From positions 1 to 63,195 of the forward strand of contig NZ_SMZO01000021.1 of NCBI RefSeq assembly GCF_004358675.1: a DNA stretch of 63,195 nucleotides, written 5' to 3'. Source of the DNA: Meridianimarinicoccus aquatilis. Lineage in GTDB: Bacteria > Pseudomonadota > Alphaproteobacteria > Rhodobacterales > Rhodobacteraceae. Below the pieces are notes generated by a model, which saw only the letters and a program-made list of their open reading frames with translations, was not told the origin of the DNA and searched no databases. Made by a program: the position numbers and the translations under genes. Shown one piece after another: positions 27,187-36,565 of the stretch. The stretch's first letter is position 1; each line of letters begins with the position of its first letter.

Positions 27187-28301
27187 GGCTTGGCCGGGTC
27201 ATCCCCGCCCTGCACGTCATCTCCCTGCAGGGCCGGATCGCGCTCCAGCGCCTTAATCCCCAAGTAAAGACGCCCGCTTCGGTATTCCGAAATCAAGAAG
27301 CGGACAATCACACCGATTGAGGCAGAGACGGGTACAGCGACCAGCATGCCGACAAACCCGAACAGAGAGCCAAAGATGGACAGGGCAAGCAGTAACCAGA
27401 CCGGGTGAAGACCAACAGAGCCGCCAACCAGTTTGGGTGTGAGAATATTCCCTTCGACCAATTGGCCAAACAGGAAGATACCCCCCACAAGGGCGATCAT
27501 CACCGGATCATTCCAGAACTGGAAAATCGCAAGCCCGATAGCCAGGGCGCCGCCCACAAGTGCGCCCACATAAGGAATAAACGAAATCAGTCCGGCGACA
27601 GCGCCGACAACAAGGCCAAAGTTCAAGCCCGCCAGCATCAGCGCCACGGAATAGAATGTACCTTGTATCAAGCACACCAACCCTTGGCCGCGGATGAAAG
27701 ACGCCAACGTTTTGTCGATCTGCGAGGCGAGCTTTCGCACCACTGGCGCGTGGTCCAGCGGGATCAGGTCGTCCACCCGGGCAACCATATTATCCCAGTC
27801 GATCAGCATGTAAAATGAAACGACCGGCACGATGAAAATTAGAACAACGATATTTACGAGGCTCATGGCCGAGGTCAGAACGCTGTTCAGAACTGCCACG
27901 CCTTTTTCGCGAATGGTGTCCCCGAGACCTGGAATCGTTTCGCTGAGCGTTGCGCTGTGCTCCATCAACCTTGGGAACCTGGCCTGAAAGAACGCCAACA
28001 GGTTCCGTGCCAATTCTGGTGCGGTTTCCGCCAGATCTATGGCTTGGCGGATCAACGTCGGGACGACCAACAGAAGCAGAAGTATGCCCACAAGCAGAAT
28101 GAATACCGTAATGACCACCGTGGATAGTACGCGCGACAGTCCTGCCCGCTCAAGCCGATCTGCAAGGGGATCCAGCAAGTATGCGATTGCACTTCCAAGA
28201 ATGAAAGGCAAAAGAACATCGCCCAGCAGCCAAAGGGTGACGAGCAGTAGTCCTGCCGCCAATCCCCAGAATTTCGCCTGTTGCCGCGCGGGAAGTGCCA
28301 T
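27183..28301 (-). CDS. AI-2E/PerM-family transporter
   Basis: 372 residues from the ATG at 28301 behind AAGGGGCG. Eight predicted membrane helices, with a cytosolic/periplasmic coiled region between the third and fourth (about residues 75-150) and the family hallmark VGAVAGLISFIPYVGALVGG plus FGQLVEGNILTPKLVGGSVGLHP. The family was named after the autoinducer-2 exporter of E. coli, but many members are Na+/H+ antiporters or unknown. It is the first gene of the operon with hdaA, ppk1 and ppx, and diverges from proS over 138 bases. Confidence 0.88.
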   Translation of the reverse strand: MALPARQQAKFWGLAAGLLLVTLWLLGDVLLPFILGSAIAYLLDPLADRLERAGLSRVLSTVVITVFILLVGILLLLLVVPTLIRQAIDLAETAPELARNLLAFFQARFPRLMEHSATLSETIPGLGDTIREKGVAVLNSVLTSAMSLVNIVVLIFIVPVVSFYMLIDWDNMVARVDDLIPLDHAPVVRKLASQIDKTLASFIRGQGLVCLIQGTFYSVALMLAGLNFGLVVGAVAGLISFIPYVGALVGGALAIGLAIFQFWNDPVMIALVGGIFLFGQLVEGNILTPKLVGGSVGLHPVWLLLALSIFGSLFGFVGMLVAVPVSASIGVIVRFLISEYRSGRLYLGIKALERDPALQGDDVQGGDDPAKP

Positions 28302-28439
28302 TTCGCCCCTTTCAAATGATACCCCACACATCGCCCATGCGGGACTTTCTTGCAAGTCGCGAAGCGCGCGGGTGTCTTGTGCGGCGGGTTCATTTGGCCT
28401 AGTGGCAAGCCAAGTTTAACTTGCTCCAAAGGGGTCCTC

Positions 28440-29777
28440 ATGCGCTTGTCTCGTTATTTCCTGCCCGTGCTCAAGGAAACGCCGTCCGAGGCCCAGATTG
28501 TAAGCCACCGGCTGATGCTGCGGGCTGGCATGATCAAACAGTCCAGCGCGGGGATCTATTCGTGGTTGCCCATGGGGTACAAAGTCCTCAAGCGGATCGA
28601 ACAGATCGTCCACGAGGAACAGCAACGTGCGGGTCACATCCCCATGCTGATGCCAACGTTGCAACCCGCCGATCTTTGGCGCGAAAGTGGCCGATATGAC
28701 GCGTATGGTCCCGAAATGCTTCGTATTCGGGACCGTCACGAACGTGACATGCTCTATGGTCCAACCAACGAAGAAATGATCACCGACATCTTCCGGGCGC
28801 ATGTCAACAGCTACAAAGACCTGCCTTTGACGCTGTATCATATTCAGTGGAAATTCCGCGACGAGGTACGCCCCCGGTTCGGCGTCATGCGGGGCCGCGA
28901 ATTCTACATGAAAGACGGATACAATTTCGATCTGACCAAAGAAGCAGCGCTGCATGCGTACAACCGGCATCTTGTGACCTATTTGCGGACCTATGAACGG
29001 ATGGGGCTTCAGGCAATACCCATGCGCGCGGATAGTGGCCCGATTGGCGGCGACAACACGCATGAATTTCTGGTTCTGGCCGACACGGGCGAATCCGAAG
29101 TTTTCTATGACAGCGAGATTACGGACCTGAAATTTGGCGATCGCGACATTGATTATGACAGCGTCGAAGAATGTCAGGGCGTTTTGGAAGAGTTCACTTC
29201 GCGCTATGCCCGCACAGACGAAACTCATGACGAGGCAGAGTTCGCCGCAATCCCCGAAGAGCGCCGCCGCACCGCACGCGGGATCGAGGTTGGGCAGATC
29301 TTCTATTTCGGAACGAAATACTCCGATGCCTTGGGCGCGAAAGTCGTCAACGACAATCAAGAACAGGTGCCGGTCCATATGGGCAGCCACGGGATTGGTG
29401 TCAGCCGTCTTGTTGGCGCGATCATCGAAGCCAGCCATGATGACAAGGGCATCATCTGGCCCGAAGGTGTGACCCCGTTCCATTGTGGTATCGTGAATCT
29501 CAAGCAGGGCGACGATGAAGCAGACGCAGCGTGCGAGCAGTTGTATTCGGCACTGACTGCGCGGGGTCTCGACCCGCTTTACGATGACCGCAAAGAGCGG
29601 GCAGGCGGGAAGTTCGCCACCATGGATCTAATCGGCCTGCCTTGGCGCATAACCGTGGGGCCGCGCGGATTGAAAAACGGTGTTGTCGAACTCACGTCCC
29701 GCAAGTCGGGCGAAAGCGTTGAATTGACACCAGAAGCAGCCGTGGCCCGTATCGCCGAAATTTACGCATTAACCTAA
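28440..29777 (+). CDS. proS: Prolyl-tRNA synthetase, short (type 3) form
   Basis: 445 residues starting [19 protein letters not shown], with AAAGGGG nine bases upstream. Class II motifs: motif 1 at [20 protein letters not shown], motif 2 in [21 protein letters not shown], motif 3 in [18 protein letters not shown]. The editing (INS) domain of the long bacterial enzyme is missing: residues directly join [16 protein letters not shown] to the C-terminal part, as is normal for alphaproteobacteria. The anticodon-binding domain covers about 350-445. The upstream 30 codons of the frame are not used. Confidence 0.95.
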   Translation: MRLSRYFLPVLKETPSEAQIVSHRLMLRAGMIKQSSAGIYSWLPMGYKVLKRIEQIVHEEQQRAGHIPMLMPTLQPADLWRESGRYDAYGPEMLRIRDRHERDMLYGPTNEEMITDIFRAHVNSYKDLPLTLYHIQWKFRDEVRPRFGVMRGREFYMKDGYNFDLTKEAALHAYNRHLVTYLRTYERMGLQAIPMRADSGPIGGDNTHEFLVLADTGESEVFYDSEITDLKFGDRDIDYDSVEECQGVLEEFTSRYARTDETHDEAEFAAIPEERRRTARGIEVGQIFYFGTKYSDALGAKVVNDNQEQVPVHMGSHGIGVSRLVGAIIEASHDDKGIIWPEGVTPFHCGIVNLKQGDDEADAACEQLYSALTARGLDPLYDDRKERAGGKFATMDLIGLPWRITVGPRGLKNGVVELTSRKSGESVELTPEAAVARIAEIYALT

Positions 29778-29873
29778 AGAGTCGTTTGCGGGGGAAGTCG
29801 GGCGGTCCAGCATTGCCTGTATGTCAATCTTTTGGCACTTAGATGACATAATTTTTATCGATAGGTGTGTCAC

Positions 29874-30620
29874 ATGCGTAAAATCAAAACAGCCGTTCTT
29901 GCTGCAATTGTGGGCGCAGTCGCCGCACCTGCGTTCGCAGTCAACGTAAACTGGACCGACTGGCAAAGCGGATCAACCGGAGCGGGCATTCTCGCCGAGG
30001 GCGTGATGACTGTGGATGGGACTAATATCGACGTTGAGTATTCGAATAGCGCAGGCAGCATTTTTGGTCTGCAGACCTCCGGCGGCACCGACTATTGGCA
30101 AAATGGCAGATCGGGCCGTAACGCAGCCACATCCGGGTATACCAGCACTGGCACGAACGGAAATGACAACATCCCCACAGGGGTCGACATCATCCAAGCC
30201 GGTGCTCAGGCTACGCACACATTCAGGTTTCTGACCGAAGTTCAGGACATTTACCTCAGCTTTGTCAGTATCAACAGGAACAGCCTCACCTTTGACACTC
30301 CGTTTGAACTGCTGAGCATCACGGGCGGCAATCTGGACGGCAACGGCACAGACTCAAACGGATACTGGGGCAATGGCGGCGCAACGCTGACATCGACGCC
30401 ATCCACCTATTCGCTGACAGCCAGCGGCGAAACGCACGGCACGCTTTTCATCGCGGGGGCATTCACCGAGCTGAGTTTCACCACAAGCGTTAGTGAAAAT
30501 TGGCACGGCTTCACAGTTGGCGCTGCAAGCACACCATCTGAGGTCCCGCTGCCCGCGGCTGGACTGATGCTGATGGCAGGGCTTGGTGCAGTAGCAGGGC
30601 TTCGCCGCACGCGCCGCTAA
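29874..30620 (+). CDS. VPLPA-CTERM sorting-domain surface protein
   Basis: 248 residues from the second ATG of the frame (MRKIKTAVLAAIVGAVAA, signal peptide cut near AFA). The mature protein begins VNVNWTDWQSGSTGAG and is rich in Gly, Ser, Thr and Asn, with strand-like repeats and no lysine-rich part, as in secreted beta-sandwich proteins. C-terminus: SEVPLPAAGLMLMAGLG, hydrophobic helix, RRTRR, the exosortase sorting signal in its consensus VPLPA form. It stands alone between proS and lolC, 96 bases after proS, and has its own terminator at 30662. A possible promoter lies in the AT-rich stretch at 29820-29860. Confidence 0.86.
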   Translation: MRKIKTAVLAAIVGAVAAPAFAVNVNWTDWQSGSTGAGILAEGVMTVDGTNIDVEYSNSAGSIFGLQTSGGTDYWQNGRSGRNAATSGYTSTGTNGNDNIPTGVDIIQAGAQATHTFRFLTEVQDIYLSFVSINRNSLTFDTPFELLSITGGNLDGNGTDSNGYWGNGGATLTSTPSTYSLTASGETHGTLFIAGAFTELSFTTSVSENWHGFTVGAASTPSEVPLPAAGLMLMAGLGAVAGLRRTRR

Positions 30621-30661
30621 ATCACTTGCGGACAGTTCTTTCGATTTGTCGACGACGAGAT

Positions 30662-30692
30662 CAGGGGGCGCTTTGCAGCCCCCTGTTTCTAT
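30662..30692 (+). terminator. Intrinsic terminator after the VPLPA-CTERM gene
   Basis: Perfect 8-bp stem CAGGGGGC (30662-30669) / GCCCCCTG (30678-30685) with loop GCTTTGCA, followed by TTTCTATTT. It is 41 bases after the stop codon at 30620. Confidence 0.82.
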
Positions 30693-30811
30693 TTGGGCGT
30701 CCGATCTTACGAAAATGTGCAGTGCGGTAACCCGGCGTTCACGCGTCGCCAGCGCTTGACCATCCGGCCTATGCACGAAACAAGCGGAGCACATCAAATT
30801 GGATCAGCGAC

Positions 30812-32092
30812 ATGTCTTCCCGACCCTTTGCCGCCTATGAATGGATGATCGCGTGGCGATACCTGCGCGCCACCCGCGCCGAGGGCGGCGTAAGTGCAAT
30901 GACGTGGATTTCGTTGATCGGAATCGCCCTGGCTGTCTTTGCGCTGATCGCGACATTGGCGGTCAGATCCGGGTTTCGGACCGAATTTGTGGACACGATC
31001 CTTGGCGCCAATGCGCATGCAACCTATTACACCTTTACCCGGTTGGACGAGAACGGTGTCAGCAGCAACACCATCGCTGACTACGCAGACAAAGCAGAGG
31101 CGCTGCGCGCAGTCCCCGGCGTGACCCATGTGGCGCCCGTTGTGCGCGGTCAGGTTCTGGCGGGATTTGGCGGGCGCAATGTGGGCGCACAGATCGTCGG
31201 CATGGCGGCTGATGACGTGCGCGCATTGCCCCGGATTGTCGACCCGTCGGTCGGTGTCGGCGATTTTGCCAGATACGGCGAAGGCATCGCCGTGGGGGCC
31301 GGGATTGCACGGCAGCTTGGGCTTGGCGTCGGTGATAGCCTGCGGCTGATCTCACCCGACGGCGCGCAAACACCATTTGGCACATCGCCGCGAGTGGGTG
31401 TCTATGACGTTGTCTACGTCTTCTCGGCCGGCCGGTATGATATCGATGGGACACGGATCTACATGCCCTTTGCCGAAGCCCAAGCCTATTTCAACCGAGA
31501 CGGCGTTGCTGACGACATCGAGTTGTTGTTGGAAGACCCGGAATCTCTTGAACGTATAATGCCGAGCCTTTGGCAGGCAGCCGGGCAGGGCGGTGCATTT
31601 CAGACTTGGAAAGACCGCTCTGGGGCGTTTTTGCGGGCACTTGAAGTCGAAGATAATGTGATGTTTGTGATCCTGTCTGTTCTGGTGCTGATTGCGACGA
31701 TGAATATCGTGTCCGGGCTGATCATGCTGGTGAAAAACAAACAGGCGGACATCGGTATTCTGCGCACAATCGGGCTGAGCCAAGGGGCCGTGATGCGGGT
31801 GTTTTTCATCTGCGGCACATCCGTTGGTGTGATTGGCACTGTGGCAGGTGTCGTTTTGGGCTGCCTCTTTGCCCTAAACATTGATGCGATCTTTGCGCTG
31901 GTGAATGGCGTGTCCGGCGGCGGTGTGTGGGACCCTGCGGTTCGCGGTATCTATTACTTGCCTGCGCAGCTTAAGGCGGGCGATGTGGTCACCGCTGTGG
32001 CGTTGTCCTTGTTCCTGTCCTGTGTCGTGACCATTTTCCCGGCCCGTCGTGCTGCGCGGCTCAATCCGGTGGAGGCGCTGCGTGATGGCTGA
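30812..32092 (+). CDS. lolC: Lipoprotein-releasing system permease LolC/LolE
   Basis: 426 residues. One N-terminal membrane helix ([20 protein letters not shown]), a large periplasmic domain of about 220 residues, then three C-terminal helices ([59 protein letters not shown]), the FtsX/LolCE topology. The N-terminal [11 protein letters not shown] and the C-terminal [16 protein letters not shown] are family signatures. With LolD it extracts mature lipoproteins from the inner membrane and passes them to LolA. Alphaproteobacteria have a single LolC/E-type permease acting as homodimer (LolF). The last eight bases overlap lolD. Confidence 0.93.
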   Translation: MSSRPFAAYEWMIAWRYLRATRAEGGVSAMTWISLIGIALAVFALIATLAVRSGFRTEFVDTILGANAHATYYTFTRLDENGVSSNTIADYADKAEALRAVPGVTHVAPVVRGQVLAGFGGRNVGAQIVGMAADDVRALPRIVDPSVGVGDFARYGEGIAVGAGIARQLGLGVGDSLRLISPDGAQTPFGTSPRVGVYDVVYVFSAGRYDIDGTRIYMPFAEAQAYFNRDGVADDIELLLEDPESLERIMPSLWQAAGQGGAFQTWKDRSGAFLRALEVEDNVMFVILSVLVLIATMNIVSGLIMLVKNKQADIGILRTIGLSQGAVMRVFFICGTSVGVIGTVAGVVLGCLFALNIDAIFALVNGVSGGGVWDPAVRGIYYLPAQLKAGDVVTAVALSLFLSCVVTIFPARRAARLNPVEALRDG

Positions 32093-32768
32093 AACGGTTC
32101 TGAAGCTGGATGGTGTGCAGCGACGGTATAATGCAGGCTCTCGGGCCGAGGTTGCGGTATTGCGAGGGGTAAGCCTGACGTTGGTGCCTGGCGAGTTGAT
32201 TGCCTTGGTGGCCCCGTCCGGGGCTGGAAAATCGACCTTGTTGCACATTGCGGGGCTGTTGGACCGCCCAGATGACGGAACTGTGCACATTGCTGGTCAG
32301 AACGTGGCCGGACTGTCAGAGGCAGCGCGAACAACCCTGCGTCGTGACACGGTCGGCTTCGTCTATCAGTTTCACCATTTGCTGCCAGAGTTCTCGGCAC
32401 TGGAAAACGTGATGCTGCCGCAACGTGCAAAGGGAACGTCTGTTGCTGCGGCCACAGACCGTGCCGTTGGGCTGTTGGATCGCGTTGGCCTGTCGGCGCG
32501 TGCAAGTCATCGCCCGGCCGCGCTATCGGGCGGGGAGCAGCAGCGCGTTGCCTTTTGCCGCGCGCTGGCGAACGGACCAAAGTTGCTGCTGGCGGACGAA
32601 CCCACCGGCAACCTTGACCCGGATACCGCTGAGCAGGTTTTTAGTGCCTTGGTGGACGTTGCGCGCGAAACCGGGCTTGCTGGGCTTGTGGCGACACATA
32701 ACCCGGCGTTGGCAGCGCGAATGGACCGGCAGGTGCGCCTTGAAGGTGGGTATCTTGTGCCCGCGTAA
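32085..32768 (+). CDS. lolD: Lipoprotein-releasing ABC transporter ATPase LolD
   Basis: 227 residues starting [15 protein letters not shown], overlapping lolC by eight bases. ABC ATPase motifs are complete: Walker [17 protein letters not shown]-loop [18 protein letters not shown] with the LolD hallmark, signature [15 protein letters not shown], Walker [13 protein letters not shown], and switch His in VATHNPALA. It drives lipoprotein release by LolC. Length is normal. The following gene encodes an outer lipoprotein-like cytochrome, itself a Lol substrate candidate, but it has its own ribosome site 84 bases further. Confidence 0.95.
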   Translation: MAETVLKLDGVQRRYNAGSRAEVAVLRGVSLTLVPGELIALVAPSGAGKSTLLHIAGLLDRPDDGTVHIAGQNVAGLSEAARTTLRRDTVGFVYQFHHLLPEFSALENVMLPQRAKGTSVAAATDRAVGLLDRVGLSARASHRPAALSGGEQQRVAFCRALANGPKLLLADEPTGNLDPDTAEQVFSALVDVARETGLAGLVATHNPALAARMDRQVRLEGGYLVPA

Positions 32769-32852
32769 CCAGCCCGGCAACCAAGTGATTGTGCCCGATA
32801 CGCGGCGTGCTAAGCTGGACGTAACGAGCAAAATAACAGTCGGGAGGCAGCA

Positions 32853-33263
32853 ATGCGGGTGAGTAAGTTCGGTGTAGTCAGCGGCGCATGTGCGTGCGCA
32901 ATTTTGGCTTTGGCTGCGTGCCAGACACCGATTATTGAGTCGCCTGTCCCAAAACAGGATTTTGCCGACTATTGCGCCAGTTGCCATGGCGTGGACGCGA
33001 AGGGGAACGGGCCAGCTGCGGCAAACCTGGCTGTTGCGCCACCGGACCTGACCACGTTGTCTGCCCGCAATGGCGGAGAATACCCGTTGGTCATGGTTAT
33101 GAGCCAAATTGATGGCTATGGGCGCGACGGCTCCATGCCCGAGTTTGGGTCATACTTGCTGGAAGATCGCAAAGTGCTGGTGGAAACGTCGCCGGGGGTT
33201 GAGACCCCGGCGCCGGAACGTCTTGTACTGATGGCGCGCTATTTGGAAAGCCTGCAACGCTAG
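32853..33263 (+). CDS. Lipid-anchored mono-haem cytochrome c
   Basis: 136 residues behind a strong GGGAGG ribosome site. The N-terminus is a lipoprotein signal with lipobox LALAAC (Cys23 lipidated), followed by a haem c site CASCH (41-45); Met95 in DGSMPEFG is the likely distal ligand. The fold is that of a small class I cytochrome c with the fragment AKGNGPAAANLAVAPPDLTTL, common in cytochromes related to copper/cbb3 oxidase or dehydrogenase partners. The electron partner is unknown; adjacent genes do not point to one. It converges with the DUF302 gene 18 bases further. Confidence 0.88.
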   Translation: MRVSKFGVVSGACACAILALAACQTPIIESPVPKQDFADYCASCHGVDAKGNGPAAANLAVAPPDLTTLSARNGGEYPLVMVMSQIDGYGRDGSMPEFGSYLLEDRKVLVETSPGVETPAPERLVLMARYLESLQR

Positions 33264-33281
33264 GAAAAGCAGAGCCCTGCG

Positions 33282-33752
33282 TTATTGCACGGCTGCCTTT
33301 GCGACCGCATCGAATTTTGCATCAAGTTCTGCCGCAGCTGCCGCCAGATCGTCGCCGCCTTCGTCCATGTAAGGGGAGAAGACGTGGCTAGGTGTCTTGT
33401 AAGACAGGGTTGCACTGCCATCGGGGTTTTCGGTGACATACATGCGGATCGGCGCTTCGATCATCGCGGCGGAGCTTAGGCCAAGAATGCGCACTGCATA
33501 GACGTTGTTAAAGAGGCCGATCACTTGGTTCCCCGGAATGGTCACTCCGCGAGAGGCCGCTGCAGCCGTGGGGCCCGCCTGAGTCACCACGCCCAACTGC
33601 TGCGTGCCAGCCGCGCTTTTCACAGCATCGACCAAGGTCTGATAGTCTTTTTCCGTCGGGTGCACGCTCCATCCTTCGCGGGGGGCAGGGGATTGTGCCT
33701 GCGCAGTGGCAGTGGCGGCAAGAAGGGCAAGGGCGGCGAAAGTCGGTCGCAT
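33282..33752 (-). CDS. DUF302-domain exported protein
   Basis: 156 residues. Signal peptide MRPTFAALALLAATATAQAQ, then a DUF302 domain: GWSVHPTEKDYQTLVDAVKSAA, GVVTQAGPTAAAASRG, VIGLFNNVYAVRILGLS and a C-terminal acidic helix. In many proteobacteria DUF302 proteins are periplasmic and linked to metal or redox homeostasis, but no activity is established. The protein lacks cysteine. No operon partner: upstream there is a gene-free stretch leading to the tRNA-Gly gene. Confidence 0.85.
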   Translation of the reverse strand: MRPTFAALALLAATATAQAQSPAPREGWSVHPTEKDYQTLVDAVKSAAGTQQLGVVTQAGPTAAAASRGVTIPGNQVIGLFNNVYAVRILGLSSAAMIEAPIRMYVTENPDGSATLSYKTPSHVFSPYMDEGGDDLAAAAAELDAKFDAVAKAAVQ

Positions 33753-34050
33753 AAAAACTCTCCGTCTACGAATGTGCTGCCTACATAGCGCAGTCCGCGT
33801 TCACGGTGCGTCACGCCTAGGTGATGTTGACGCGTCGCGGCCCTTTTTCCCGTTGTCTGCAGAGTGAAGCAAGCCGGATGCCGTGAGCCCGCGCGCGATG
33901 TTGCAGGCCATCAAGCGTTGCGATGTGAACAACGGCCCGGTGAAACCCAACTGATGGGCCAATAGCGTATCAAAGAGAATGAGTGTTTGGGTCGGCCCAA
34001 GCGCCAGTCTAAAGTGCTGTGGATCAACACTGTTCGCTCTATGGCGTCAC
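33753..34050. other. Stretch without a gene between DUF302 gene and tRNA-Gly
   Basis: About 300 bases. No plausible coding frame; open frames here are short and lack ribosome sites. It holds the promoter of the DUF302 gene and the 3' trailer of the tRNA. A T-rich run CCCTTTTTCCCG lies at 33841-33852. I see nothing else of note. Confidence 0.5.
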
Positions 34051-34124
34051 TGGAGCGGGTGAAGGGAATCGAACCCTCGTCGTCAGCTTGGGAAGCTGCT
34101 GCTCTACCATTGAGCTACACCCGC
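34051..34124 (-). tRNA. tRNA-Gly (anticodon CCC)
   Basis: 74 bases including an encoded CCA. The cloverleaf is complete on the minus strand: acceptor stem GCGGGTG/CACCCGC, D arm GCTC/GAGC with GG, anticodon loop TTCCCAA giving anticodon CCC (reads GGG), T arm with TTCGATT. The sequence closely resembles the E. coli tRNA-Gly(CCC). It lies 34 bases downstream of the RamA-like gene on the same strand, so read-through could contribute to its expression. Confidence 0.95.
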
Positions 34125-34158
34125 GTTCGACGCTGGTTAGCCGTGCTGTGCGTGCCGG

Positions 34159-36213
34159 TCAAGTCTGTTCCGTCTTTGGGGATACGCGCCGCTGTCCGCG
34201 CCGCCGACCGGGTGTTACTCCCGCGCCAAAGCGGGCGTCGGGCAAGGGCGTGTGCGCCCGGAGCAGCGGAAAAGGATCGCTGGCATGTGGCAGGGCGCTG
34301 GCAGCGACGAAATGCTCTTGAAAGCGCGGGGCGATCGCGGTTTCGATCTTGTCGATCTGGCGGCTCAGTAATTCAACTTGCCGCCGCGCCGCGCGGCTGC
34401 ACAGCGCCATCCTTGCGCCGGTTCCGGCCGCATTGCCAGCGCCGTGGACGTTTTCCAGCGCGCAGTCAGGGATCATTCCAAGCACCAACGCGTGCAAAGG
34501 TGAGATATGCGCGCCAAACGCCCCGGCCAGCACAACGCGGTCAACGGTGTCTGTTCCAAACTCGTCCATAAGCAGGCGCGCCCCGGCATACAGCGCCGAT
34601 TTGGCAAGCTGAATGGCGCGGATGTCATTCTGTGTCACGGCGATCAAAGGTCCACCGGTTTCCCTGGCGTCATGCAGAACATATGAAAAGGTGCGTCCCT
34701 CTGCGATGATCCGGTCGCCTCCGCCAGCCTGCGGCGGACCAATCAGACCGGAGGCATCCAGTAGTCCGGCCATACGCAATTCCGCGACGGCTTCAATAAT
34801 ACCTGATCCGCAAATGCCAGTGATGTTGGCCGTCGGCAAGCTGTCGGTGAACCCCGGATCGTCCGACCAAAGATCGCTGCCGATCACCTGAAAGCGCGGC
34901 GTCCCGGTTTCGGCGTCGATCCGGACCCTTTCGATTGCGCCGGGTGCGGCCCGCTGGCCTGCACTGATCTGTGCACCTTCAAATGCAGGTCCGGTAGGCG
35001 AAGAACAGGCCAGCACGCGGCTGCGGTTTCCAAGAAGCAATTCGGCATTCGTGCCAACATCCACGACCAGCACCAGATCCTCGGACTGGTCCGGCGCTTC
35101 GGCCAGCGCCACTGCTGCCGCGTCTGCGCCCACATGCCCCGCAATGCAGGGAAGGACATAGGCACGGGCGGTCGATGAAAGTGCGTCGAGGTTCAGATCA
35201 CGCGCAGCCATTCTCAAGGCGCCGGATTGTGCCAAAGCAAATGGCGCTTGGCCAAGCTCGACCGGATCAATCCCAAGCAGCAAGTGATGCATGACCGGAT
35301 TGCAAACCACTGTTATTTCAACAATCAAGGATGGATCAATTTGGGCCTCCGCCATGAGATCACTCATGAGAGCATTGAGACGATCGCGAACAGCTTTGGT
35401 CATCTCTTCTGCGCCGCCGGGGTTCATCATCCCGTAAGACACGCGGCTCATCAAATCCTCGCCGAACCGGATCTGCGGGTTCATGACACCGCCAGAGGCA
35501 ACTACAGTGCCAGTTGCAAGATCGCAAAGATGGGCAGCTATGGTTGTGGAGCCGAGGTCGATGGCCATACCGTGCAAGTTTGAGGTCGGCAATTCGGGCC
35601 ACAATCCGATGAGAAGCGGCGCGTCTGTTCCGTCATCAAACACAGCCGCTGCAACCTGCCAAGCCCCTTTGCGGAGGGCGGTTTGCAGCTTTGGCAACAA
35701 AAGTGGATCGCATTTAAGCGTGCCGAAAACACCCCATTGTGCGGTAAGTGCTGCGGAGAGACGCTCAAAATCGCCAGTCGGATCATGCATGTCCGGCTGT
35801 TCAACATCAACAAGATAGATCCGGGTGGCAGGGTCCATTTTGATTGGGCGATCACTCGCAGCCTTGCGGACAATTTGCTTATGGACCTGACTTTCTGGCG
35901 GCACGTCAATTACGACGTCACTTTGAATAAGGGCCTGACATCCGAGCCGTCTTCCGTCTATCAAACCTCGCTTGGCGCGGTATCTTTCTTCGACTTGATT
36001 CCAAGGAGACAACGCAGTTTCCGTAACGCTGACACCATGTTTGGCAAATTCGCCGGAGCCGGGCGTGATTTGGCACCGTGAGCAAATTCCGCGGCCGCCG
36101 CACACTGAATCGAGATCGACACCAAGCTGCCGGGCTGCTGTCAGGACAGGCGTGCCAACAGCGAAACGGCCCCGCTTGCCCGAAGGTGTAAAAACAACAA
36201 GTGGATCGGTCAT
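34159..36213 (-). CDS. RamA/RACo-like corrinoid-protein reductive activator (2Fe-2S + ASKHA)
   Basis: 684 residues. The N-terminal 2Fe-2S ferredoxin domain has CGGRGICSRCQI and a fourth cysteine at GCQAL; a linker follows, then an ASKHA ATPase domain from about residue 215 (MAIDLGSTTIAAHLCDL, VLVVDVGTNAELLLGN, NITGICGSGIIEAVAELR, VVLAGAFGAHISP). These proteins reduce inactivated Co(II) corrinoid back to Co(I) with ATP. In related roseobacters a RamA-like protein is needed for a split B12-dependent methionine synthase; the neighbouring methyl-THF methyltransferase and MetF fit that. AAAGG precedes the ATG. A stable hairpin is 38 bases upstream. Confidence 0.88.
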   Translation of the reverse strand: MTDPLVVFTPSGKRGRFAVGTPVLTAARQLGVDLDSVCGGRGICSRCQITPGSGEFAKHGVSVTETALSPWNQVEERYRAKRGLIDGRRLGCQALIQSDVVIDVPPESQVHKQIVRKAASDRPIKMDPATRIYLVDVEQPDMHDPTGDFERLSAALTAQWGVFGTLKCDPLLLPKLQTALRKGAWQVAAAVFDDGTDAPLLIGLWPELPTSNLHGMAIDLGSTTIAAHLCDLATGTVVASGGVMNPQIRFGEDLMSRVSYGMMNPGGAEEMTKAVRDRLNALMSDLMAEAQIDPSLIVEITVVCNPVMHHLLLGIDPVELGQAPFALAQSGALRMAARDLNLDALSSTARAYVLPCIAGHVGADAAAVALAEAPDQSEDLVLVVDVGTNAELLLGNRSRVLACSSPTGPAFEGAQISAGQRAAPGAIERVRIDAETGTPRFQVIGSDLWSDDPGFTDSLPTANITGICGSGIIEAVAELRMAGLLDASGLIGPPQAGGGDRIIAEGRTFSYVLHDARETGGPLIAVTQNDIRAIQLAKSALYAGARLLMDEFGTDTVDRVVLAGAFGAHISPLHALVLGMIPDCALENVHGAGNAAGTGARMALCSRAARRQVELLSRQIDKIETAIAPRFQEHFVAASALPHASDPFPLLRAHTPLPDARFGAGVTPGRRRGQRRVSPKTEQT

Positions 36214-36565
36214 AGAGCTGACCTTTGTATTGAAAACTTTGTTGAAGAACTCTTGGCACTCAGAAAACGACCAATTTTTCTGCCAAGCAGATGCCCGTTA
36301 GTCCGCCGCGATGGCGCGGGCTTGGAAACGGGCCGCAGACTTCGATCACGTGGAACCCGCGCCTGTCCGCCGGCCATTCCAACCGGTGACGTCCAACGAC
36401 GCGGTCCACACAGCGGGCTTTTCGTCTGACCATACCGCTGGTTTACTCTGCATGAGCACAGAAAATCAGGTTGGGCCACTGCTGACACGCAACTTATTGG
36501 GCGCACCAGTTCTGAACATTCATACTCGAAAGCTCGCGATATCATGGTTTGCGCTTCCCTAATTC
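36214..36565 (-). other. Leader/intergenic region between methyltransferase and RamA-like genes
   Basis: 352 bases. An open frame (36210-36545, minus) exists but is Arg/Ser-rich and without recognisable features, so I treat the region as non-coding. It contains the hairpin described at 36252-36287 and probably the promoter of the activator gene. No riboswitch consensus (cobalamin box, SAM) was recognised by eye. Confidence 0.5.
36252..36287 (-). promoter_or_regulatory. Hairpin in the leader of the RamA-like gene
   Basis: Minus strand: CTTGGC then AGAAAA, loop ATTGGTCG, TTTTCT, a three-base bulge GAG, and TGCCAAG. This gives 12-13 pairs and ends 38 bases before the start codon of the activator gene. 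It is not followed by a T run, so a leader control element or an mRNA stabiliser is more likely than a terminator. Confidence 0.45.

Noticed and set aside
28416-29483. 355-codon open frame opposite proS
   Set aside because: Complementary shadow of proS, with no ribosome site or family features.
36210-36545. 111-codon minus frame whose stop overlaps the RamA-like start
   Set aside because: Arg/Ser-rich composition, no motif, spans the leader hairpin. The overlap alone is not enough to call a gene.
36214-36565. Cobalamin or SAM riboswitch before the activator gene
   Set aside because: No B12-box-like or SAM-II-like conserved core could be found by eye in either orientation.
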